Shown: positions 21,883 through 21,932 of the stretch, piece by piece
How positions within the stretch are numbered: the stretch's first letter is position 1
How the letters are laid out: each line of letters opens with the position of its first letter
Assembly (NCBI GenBank): GCA_900551185.1
Contig: URVF01000007.1
Coordinates: forward strand, 1-21,932
DNA length: 21,932 nt
Reading direction: 5' to 3'
Source: an uncultured Collinsella sp.
GTDB lineage: Bacteria > Actinomycetota > Coriobacteriia > Coriobacteriales > Coriobacteriaceae
The notes under the pieces: model-generated
Seen by the model: only the letters and a program-made list of their open reading frames with translations
The model's database searches: none
Told to the model about the DNA's origin: nothing
Position numbers and translations under genes: made by a program

Positions 21883-21932
21883 CTGTCTCTTATACACATC
21901 TGACGCTGCCGACGATCTTACGCGTGTAGATC
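21883..21932 (-). other. Nextera i5 sequencing adapter, reverse complement (artefact)
   Basis: The 19-base mosaic end (CTGTCTCTTATACACATCT) is followed by the linker, the index complement TCTTACGC at 21916-21923 and P5 sequence. It is the exact reverse complement of bases 1-49 plus one further P5 base, so genomic DNA ends at 21882. Confidence 0.98.

Noticed and set aside
21687..21929. Small plus-strand ORF at the right end
   Set aside because: Its tail is translated adapter and the rest lies opposite the upstream region of the LuxR-type gene; no ribosome site.
1..21932. Terminal inverted repeats suggesting a linear element or transposon
   Set aside because: The repeats are exact Nextera adapter with an index, not biological DNA.

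Overview
The window is a GC-rich bacterial contig fragment. It most resembles the class Coriobacteriia (Actinomycetota) and probably the gut genus Collinsella. I judge this from recall of protein sequences and gene style: a long carA and carB, an N-terminally extended purF, a membrane protein with a LuxR-type C-terminal HTH domain, and intergenic GGGGAC palindromes. No search was run. Both outer ends are sequencing adapter (1-49 and 21883-21932), so genuine genomic DNA is 50-21882.

Layout, left to right. First comes the 3' end of an ABC exporter ATPase and a single-pass membrane protein of unknown function, closed by a terminator. Next is carA-carB (carbamoyl phosphate synthase), preceded by an RNA hairpin that matches the PyrR binding loop and overlaps the carA Shine-Dalgarno. 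A 443-base gene-free stretch follows, holding three large palindromes. Two of these share a conserved core in opposite orientations. Then comes purE followed closely by a class B sortase, a lone MoaE-like protein, and on the minus strand a CmpB-family multi-pass membrane protein. The purine run resumes with purF and overlapping purM-purN. After it lie an orphan PTS EIIA, a membrane-anchored parvulin-type peptidyl-prolyl isomerase with a YqeY/GatB-like gene, and a complete polar amino acid ABC importer (ATPase, Tat-type lipoprotein binding protein, two permeases). A cytidylate-kinase-like protein follows. The last gene, on the minus strand, is a polytopic membrane protein ending in a LuxR-type HTH.

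Working together: carAB feeds carbamoyl phosphate to pyrimidine and arginine synthesis. purE, purF, purM and purN cover four steps of IMP synthesis. The other purine genes must lie elsewhere. The importer supplies amino acids, possibly glutamine or glutamate, which are also nitrogen donors for CarA and PurF, although that link is only inference.

I see no phage, CRISPR, insertion sequence, rRNA or tRNA. The least explained material is the intergenic DNA: the two long stems with a covarying core after carB, and a family of GGGGACAG/GGGGACGT palindromes found in six gaps between 12.0 and 20.6 kb. No new multi-gene protein system is evident.
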